Part shown: positions 1 to 10,988 of the stretch, in pieces
Numbering within the stretch: the stretch's first letter is position 1
Layout: each line of letters begins with the position of its first letter
Source of the DNA: Methanobacterium sp.
Lineage (GTDB): Archaea > Methanobacteriota > Methanobacteria > Methanobacteriales > Methanobacteriaceae
NCBI GenBank assembly: GCA_020854975.1
Contig: JAHKLQ010000130.1
Location: 1-10,988 of the forward strand
DNA: 10,988 nucleotides
Direction: 5' to 3'
Notes under the pieces: generated by a model
The model's database searches: none
The model's input: the letters and a program-made list of their open reading frames with translations, nothing else
What the model was told of the DNA's origin: nothing
Made by a program: the position numbers and the translations under genes

Positions 1-419
1 AGTAGATTGTAAGCTCTCAGGTTTACAGTGGCATTTCCATAGAGAATCGGGTCTGTGGGATTTGTTTTTGAAACAATTACATTCACAGTCTCATTAACAT
101 GCCCCAGGGCACCAACTGTGAGGATGAAACTGGTCTTATCACTGATAAAATTCACTTTGTACTCAGTATCACTATTTTTTGTCACCGTAATGTCATTTAT
201 ATTATTCCCATCACTGTCTGTAACTGTTACATCTGGTAATCGGTCTTCTGAAAGAGCTTCTGGATGTTCTAAGTTGATATTTAGGGTTATCTCCGGATCA
301 ATTAGTGCACTACTGTTCTCAGTACTTGAATTGAATGTGTTGTTTTCAACACCACTTACCTCCTGTGAATCTTCTGCTGATACTACTCCACATAAGAGCA
401 GTGCGAAAACAATTGTCAT
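1..419 (-). CDS. Secreted CobN-like surface protein, copy A (N-terminal part only)
   Basis: This gene is cut by the left edge. About 139 codons are visible from the ATG at 419, with no in-frame stop. The product begins with a Sec signal peptide ending AVVSA-ED or close to it. An acidic, Asn/Ser-rich linker and a small beta-rich module follow, then the segment [17 protein letters not shown], which matches DPILYGNVSVYLRAYSL in copy B just before its CobN-like body. The CobN region itself lies outside the window, so the family call rests on homology to B. The ATG at 419 is 32 nt from a perfect SD site and would remove the basic Arg-Lys-Gln start of the signal peptide. The true start is probably the ATT at 446, nine codons upstream. 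Most of the 5' coding end is nearly identical to copy B. The protein is probably an exported, membrane-anchored paralogue of B and C. Confidence 0.8.
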   Translation of the reverse strand, partial: MTIVFALLLCGVVSAEDSQEVSGVENNTFNSSTENSSALIDPEITLNINLEHPEALSEDRLPDVTVTDSDGNNINDITVTKNSDTEYKVNFISDKTSFILTVGALGHVNETVNVIVSKTNPTDPILYGNATVNLRAYNL

Positions 420-443
420 TACTAGTAAAATCGCTTGTTTTCT
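256..443 (-). repeat. 188-bp near-identical segment, copy A member (partner 5012-5199)
   Basis: This is the partner of 5012-5199 with a single mismatch at 385. The offset between copies is constant (4756), so there are no indels within the segment. It encodes the signal peptide and acidic linker of copy A. Confidence 0.85.
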
Positions 444-458
444 AATATTTTCACCTCC
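444..458 (-). promoter_or_regulatory. Shine-Dalgarno site and apparent ATT start of copy A
   Basis: Read on the minus strand, GGAGGTG (452-458) is followed after 5 nt by ATT (444-446) and then AGA AAA CAA GCG, encoding the basic n-region of the signal peptide. No ATG, GTG or TTG lies in frame between the SD and the ATG at 419. The GTG inside the SD is out of frame and reaches a stop after about ten codons. Copy C has TTG at the equivalent place, so ATT is the best positional candidate for initiation. Near-cognate initiation here is inference. Confidence 0.6.
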
Positions 459-547
459 TTTGATTTTTTAAATGATTTATTTAGCGGCAAAATTGATACA
501 AACAGTAATTAAACCTTTAGTATTAATGGTCTAAACCCATTTATTAT

Positions 548-556
548 TTCAACTAA
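548..556 (-). promoter_or_regulatory. Shared TTAGTTGAA motif upstream of copy A
   Basis: The 9-mer TTAGTTGAA (minus strand) lies 102 bp upstream of the apparent start of A. The same 9-mer occurs 100 bp upstream of B and 109 bp upstream of C. The surrounding leader aligns well between A and B. In C little else of the leader is conserved, which makes the motif stand out. It may be an operator or a leader-RNA element. Confidence 0.35.
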
Positions 557-580
557 GCCTTAAAATTATTAAATTAAATT

Positions 581-596
581 GGAATATAAATATTTT
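581..596 (-). promoter_or_regulatory. Candidate TATA/BRE promoter of copy A
   Basis: On the minus strand the sequence AAAATATTTATATTCC resembles an archaeal BRE plus TATA box. A related element lies upstream of copy B at the same 34-bp distance from a shared TTAGTTGAA motif. Transcription would begin about 25 nt downstream, near 560, leaving a leader of roughly 110 nt. A weaker TATA-like stretch lies nearer the gene, at about 505-512, and cannot be excluded. Confidence 0.4.
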
Positions 597-623
597 GGTC
601 AAAAGAGCAGTAAATTGGTCAAA
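595..623. repeat. Direct repeat TTGGTCAAA x2 next to the copy A promoter
   Basis: TTGGTCAAA occurs at 595-603 and again at 615-623, exactly 20 bp apart (about two helical turns). On the minus strand the pair (TTTGACCAA) sits immediately upstream of the candidate TATA box of copy A, where an archaeal regulator could bind. It is absent from the corresponding region of copy B. Confidence 0.4.
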
Positions 624-664
624 TAGTAATATTAAATCCATGATAATAGCAAATAGTAATATTA
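620..664. repeat. 15-bp direct repeat CAAATAGTAATATTA x2
   Basis: Exact copies lie at 620-634 and 650-664 with a 30-bp period, in the AT-rich gap between copies A and B. The first copy overlaps the end of the second TTGGTCAAA repeat. In DNA this AT-rich a 15-bp exact repeat is suggestive only. It may be regulatory or a replication-slippage remnant. Confidence 0.35.
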
Positions 665-793
665 TGATATATTTTTGAATATTTAATGGATTTCAGATTA
701 GGTTAATGATTAAATGAATTTTTGGAGACATATTAATAATAATAGTCAATTTTTTACTATGGAATAGTGAGGAATCCATTTGAAATAATTTCC
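665..793. other. AT-rich intergenic stretch with no recognised feature
   Basis: This lies between the repeats upstream of copy A and the terminator of copy B. I see no open frame with a ribosome site, no RNA gene and no convincing palindrome. It is probably spacer between two independent transcription units. Confidence 0.5.
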
Positions 794-847
794 ATAAAAA
801 ATAAAAGAAAATAAAAAATCCCAAAAAAATAAAATGGGGGAAAATTG
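794..847 (-). terminator. U-rich terminator of copy B
   Basis: Just after the TAA stop at 850-852, the minus strand carries several runs of T. The first is the 7-T run of ATTTTATTTTTTTGGGA, and more follow toward 794. This fits the U-tract termination known in archaea. A weak TCCC/GGGA pairing flanks the first T tract. The stretch CCAATTTTCCCCC plus the T tract is shared almost exactly with the 3' flank of copy C. Confidence 0.6.
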
Positions 848-849
848 GT

Positions 850-5199
<4,350 letters not shown>

Positions 5200-5214
5200 T
5201 ATATTCTCACCTCC
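5200..5214 (-). promoter_or_regulatory. Shine-Dalgarno site and apparent ATA start of copy B
   Basis: On the minus strand GGAGGTG (5208-5214) is followed after 5 nt by ATA (5200-5202), then AGA AAA CAA GCG ATT TTA CTA GTA and the ATG at 5175. An in-frame TAA lies just upstream of the SD, and no ATG, GTG or TTG lies in frame before 5175. The ATG is 32 nt from the SD, far outside normal spacing, and would drop the Arg-Lys n-region. The GTG within the SD leads to a stop three codons later. ATA at the place of the TTG in copy C is therefore the best candidate start (inference). Confidence 0.6.
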
Positions 5215-5301
5215 TTTGTTTTTTTAAATATTTTTATAGCGGCAAAATTGATGTAAATAGTATTTAAATCTTCAATAGTGATGATCTAAATCTATTCTTA
5301 A

Positions 5302-5310
5302 TTCAACTAA
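5302..5310 (-). promoter_or_regulatory. Shared TTAGTTGAA motif upstream of copy B
   Basis: This is the second instance of the 9-mer, 100 bp before the apparent start of B. The context AAGGTTTAGTTGAA aligns with AAGGCTTAGTTGAA upstream of A. A further conserved leader block, ATCAATTTTGCCGCTA, lies nearer the gene in both A and B. Confidence 0.35.
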
Positions 5311-5335
5311 ACCTTACAATAATTAAAATATATTT

Positions 5336-5349
5336 GAATATAAATATTA
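5336..5349 (-). promoter_or_regulatory. Candidate TATA promoter of copy B
   Basis: Minus-strand TAATATTTATATTC is TATA-like and lies 34 bp upstream of the shared TTAGTTGAA motif, the same spacing as in copy A. A second TATA-like stretch (ATTTAAATAC, about 5259-5268) lies closer to the gene and would give a shorter leader. Sequence alone does not decide between them. Confidence 0.4.
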
Positions 5350-5439
5350 CGATAATCAGTAATAGTAATTAAATAGATAAATTGAAAAACATATACACAG
5401 GACTAAAATTTAATGCTCATTTTGGAATATCCCTTAAAA

Positions 5440-5492
5440 TAAATAAAAAAAAGTAAACAAAGTCCCAAAAAAAATAAAATGGGGGAAAATTG
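5440..5492 (-). terminator. U-rich terminator of copy C
   Basis: Directly after the stop at 5495-5497, the minus strand reads CCAATTTTCCCCC followed by a long T tract, GGGAC and a second T tract near 5445-5452. This is typical of archaeal U-tract termination and nearly matches the 3' flank of copy B. It suggests C does not normally read through into B. Confidence 0.6.
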
Positions 5493-5494
5493 GT

Positions 5495-10186
<4,692 letters not shown>

Positions 10187-10241
10187 TTATGGGTAAATTG
10201 AATAATTCAATATCCCCTGAAAAATATTAAAGAGTATTACA

Positions 10242-10256
10242 AATATAAATTTTTCC
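10242..10256 (-). promoter_or_regulatory. Candidate TATA/BRE promoter of copy C
   Basis: Minus-strand GGAAAAATTTATATT combines a purine-rich BRE-like block with a TATA-like box. It would start transcription near 10220 with a leader of about 55 nt. An alternative box (ACTATATAAAC, minus strand, about 10284-10294) lies next to the shared TTAGTTGAA motif and would give a leader near 100 nt, as in A and B. Confidence 0.4.
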
Positions 10257-10273
10257 ATAATACTTTAAAAAAT

Positions 10274-10282
10274 TTCAACTAA
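10274..10282 (-). promoter_or_regulatory. Shared TTAGTTGAA motif upstream of copy C
   Basis: This is the third instance of the 9-mer, 109 bp upstream of the TTG start, directly beside a TATA-like box. The rest of the upstream region has little similarity to those of A and B, so conservation of this motif at nearly the same distance is notable. Confidence 0.35.
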
Positions 10283-10284
10283 AG

Positions 10285-10292
10285 TTTATATA
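10285..10292 (+). promoter_or_regulatory. Possible distal plus-strand TATA box for the transporter gene
   Basis: TTTATATA on the plus strand could start a transcript near 10315 that would include the stem-loops at 10337-10416 in a leader of about 190 nt. The same bases can be read as a TATA box on the minus strand for copy C, so use in either direction is uncertain. Confidence 0.25.
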
Positions 10293-10303
10293 GTAGAAAG
10301 TTC

Positions 10304-10325
10304 TATGGATACTTGATAATCCATA
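10304..10325. promoter_or_regulatory. 7-bp inverted repeat, candidate operator
   Basis: TATGGAT (10304-10310) and ATCCATA (10319-10325) are perfect inverted copies separated by 8 bp, a size suited to a dimeric DNA-binding regulator. It lies between the two divergent genes, just outside the TATA-like boxes at 10284-10294. No known operator was recognised. Confidence 0.4.
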
Positions 10326-10336
10326 CACCTACAAAT

Positions 10337-10383
10337 TGACACCAATAGGGTCCAAAAAACTCCTTGTTTTCCTAAAGGTGCCA
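10337..10383 (+). promoter_or_regulatory. Nested imperfect stem-loop, possible structured leader RNA
   Basis: Three nested pairings line up. TGACACC (10337-10343) pairs with GGTGCCA (10377-10383) with one mismatch. TAGG (10346-10349) pairs with CCTA (10371-10374). AAAAC (10356-10360) pairs with GTTTT (10366-10370) around a 5-nt loop. A six-base bulge (10350-10355) sits on one side only. The ordered nesting looks more like a folded RNA than a protein-binding site. No known riboswitch class was recognised. Confidence 0.35.
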
Positions 10384-10387
10384 CAAC

Positions 10388-10416
10388 TAAGGGACTTAGA
10401 CCTCCTAAGTCCCTTA
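10388..10416 (+). promoter_or_regulatory. Perfect 12-bp hairpin upstream of the transporter gene
   Basis: TAAGGGACTTAG (10388-10399) and CTAAGTCCCTTA (10405-10416) are perfect inverted copies around a 5-nt loop, ACCTC. No long T run follows directly, so it is a poor intrinsic terminator for either strand. It may be a regulatory stem-loop in the transporter leader, a palindromic operator, or part of a small RNA. Confidence 0.5.
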
Positions 10417-10456
10417 AATCCATATAACTTTTTAAATCCTGATTATGTAGTTGTAA

Positions 10457-10467
10457 CTTATAAAAAT
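10457..10467 (+). promoter_or_regulatory. Candidate proximal TATA box of the transporter gene
   Basis: CTTATAAAAAT is TATA-like. Transcription would start near 10487, leaving a short leader that still includes the GGAG ribosome site at 10493-10496. If this is the promoter used, the upstream stem-loops act as DNA, not as leader RNA. Confidence 0.4.
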
Positions 10468-10492
10468 AGTAAAAATCATCTAATCATTTAAT

Positions 10493-10506
10493 GGAGCCGA
10501 ACCTTG
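10493..10506 (+). promoter_or_regulatory. Ribosome site and TTG start of the transporter gene
   Basis: GGAG (10493-10496) precedes TTG (10504-10506) by 7 nt. An in-frame stop at 10489-10491 makes this TTG the first possible start. The ATG at 10491 is in another frame. The next in-frame ATG (10633) would delete the first transmembrane region. Confidence 0.65.
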
Positions 10507-10988
10507 AAATTAACAGTAATTCATCCGGCAATATATGTTATTTACTATTTGCTACTTGTAATTCTCGCATTCCTTTTCAATGACCCCTACTATTTGATTT
10601 CTTTTTTAATTTGCATTTCGGTTCTAATTGCCATGCAGGGCATTAGTCATGAATTTAAGAATGTAATCCAGTTTTTTATCCCCATGTCTATTCTAATAAT
10701 TATTTTAAACCCCCTGGCATCCAAAGTGGGAACCACCCAAATATATATTATGGGAAGCTATTTCATTACCCTGGAGGCTTTGGTGTATGGAATTTTAATG
10801 AGTCTCTCCCTCCTAATCATATTACTGGTATTTGCTTCATATAATCGTTCAGTTTCTTATCAGGAGATGCTTTATCTTTTTTCAAAGAGATTTCCCCATA
10901 TTTCCATGATAATAGTGATGGCCCTGCGATTTATTCCCCTTCTGAGTTACAGGTTAAGTGAGGTGAATAAGATCTTCAAATTCAACCA
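10504..10988 (+). CDS. ecfT: ECF transporter transmembrane component T (EcfT/CbiQ family), 3' end cut off
   Basis: This codes for 161 visible residues from a TTG start and is truncated by the right edge. EcfT is the membrane scaffold of energy-coupling factor importers. It joins two EcfA ATPases to a substrate-binding S component and drives uptake of vitamins or of cobalt or nickel. Seen here: hydrophobic segments at about 9-25, 28-46, 53-71, 89-111 and 133-149; the HP near the N terminus; the ILNPL motif (67-71); the FITLEALVYGI segment (87-97); and ALRFIPLL (140-147), all typical of the family. The cytoplasmic coupling helices and their Ala-Arg-Gly signatures lie beyond the edge. The substrate cannot be read from EcfT, and the S component and ATPases are not in view. 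Divergence from copy C, with a shared 338-bp control region, suggests a common role in metal, corrinoid or tetrapyrrole uptake (inference). Confidence 0.85.
   Translation, partial: MKLTVIHPAIYVIYYLLLVILAFLFNDPYYLISFLICISVLIAMQGISHEFKNVIQFFIPMSILIIILNPLASKVGTTQIYIMGSYFITLEALVYGILMSLSLLIILLVFASYNRSVSYQEMLYLFSKRFPHISMIIVMALRFIPLLSYRLSEVNKIFKFN

Noticed and set aside
55..471. Plus-strand open frame of 138 codons opposite the start of copy A
   Set aside because: It is the antisense shadow of the copy A signal peptide and N-terminal module. Its ending resembles the plus-strand frame at 4946-5227 only because both lie opposite the duplicated 5' ends.
10388..10416. The perfect 12-bp hairpin as an intrinsic terminator
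   Set aside because: No continuous T run follows the stem on either strand, and no gene ends into it: copy C reads away from it and the transporter starts after it.
10300..10440. A cobalamin riboswitch upstream of the transporter
   Set aside because: I could not find the conserved B12-box sequence, and cobalamin riboswitches are essentially a bacterial feature. The region shows stem-loops but no known class.

Overview
The window looks like a piece of a methanogenic archaeon, most likely of the Methanobacteriales. It is AT-rich, uses strong GGAGGTG Shine-Dalgarno (SD) sites and TATA-box-like promoters, and has U-rich gene ends. It carries several very large secreted, membrane-anchored CobN-like proteins beside an ECF-type transporter gene. 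The taxonomic call is inferred from gene content and style, not from a marker gene.

Layout. Three tandem genes on the minus strand encode surface proteins of the CobN/Mg-chelatase large-subunit family: copy A (cut by the left edge, starting near 419-446), copy B (850 to 5175/5202) and copy C (5495 to 10165). B and C are complete. Each has a Sec signal peptide, a small beta-rich N-terminal module, a full-length CobN-like body, a C-terminal Cys/His cluster (CCHHTC), a Ser/Thr/Gly-rich stalk, one transmembrane helix and a Lys-Lys tail. A matches B through its visible 5' part. The gaps between copies (about 400 and 290 bp) each hold a U-rich terminator and a fresh promoter, so each copy is probably its own transcription unit. 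On the plus strand, diverging from copy C, an EcfT-family transmembrane protein starts at 10504 and runs off the right edge.

The 338-bp gap between copy C and the transporter gene holds a 7-bp inverted repeat, a nested imperfect stem-loop and a perfect 12-bp stem-loop. Together they could be a structured leader RNA or a set of operators.

How the genes may work together (inference). CobN is classically the cytoplasmic, ATP-driven cobaltochelatase of aerobic cobalamin synthesis, working with CobS and CobT. A secreted, cell-anchored version has no access to ATP or to those partners, and methanogens are known to make cobalamin by the anaerobic route with small chelatases. Placement beside an ECF transporter suggests surface capture of a metal, corrinoid or other tetrapyrrole, or metal removal from it, followed by import. 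The most distinctive sequence signals are: (1) the missing canonical start codons in copies A and B, where ATT and ATA occupy the place of the TTG start of copy C; (2) a 188-bp stretch identical except for one base between A and B, set in more diverged flanks; (3) erosion of core CobN motifs in copy C; and (4) the structured divergent intergenic region.
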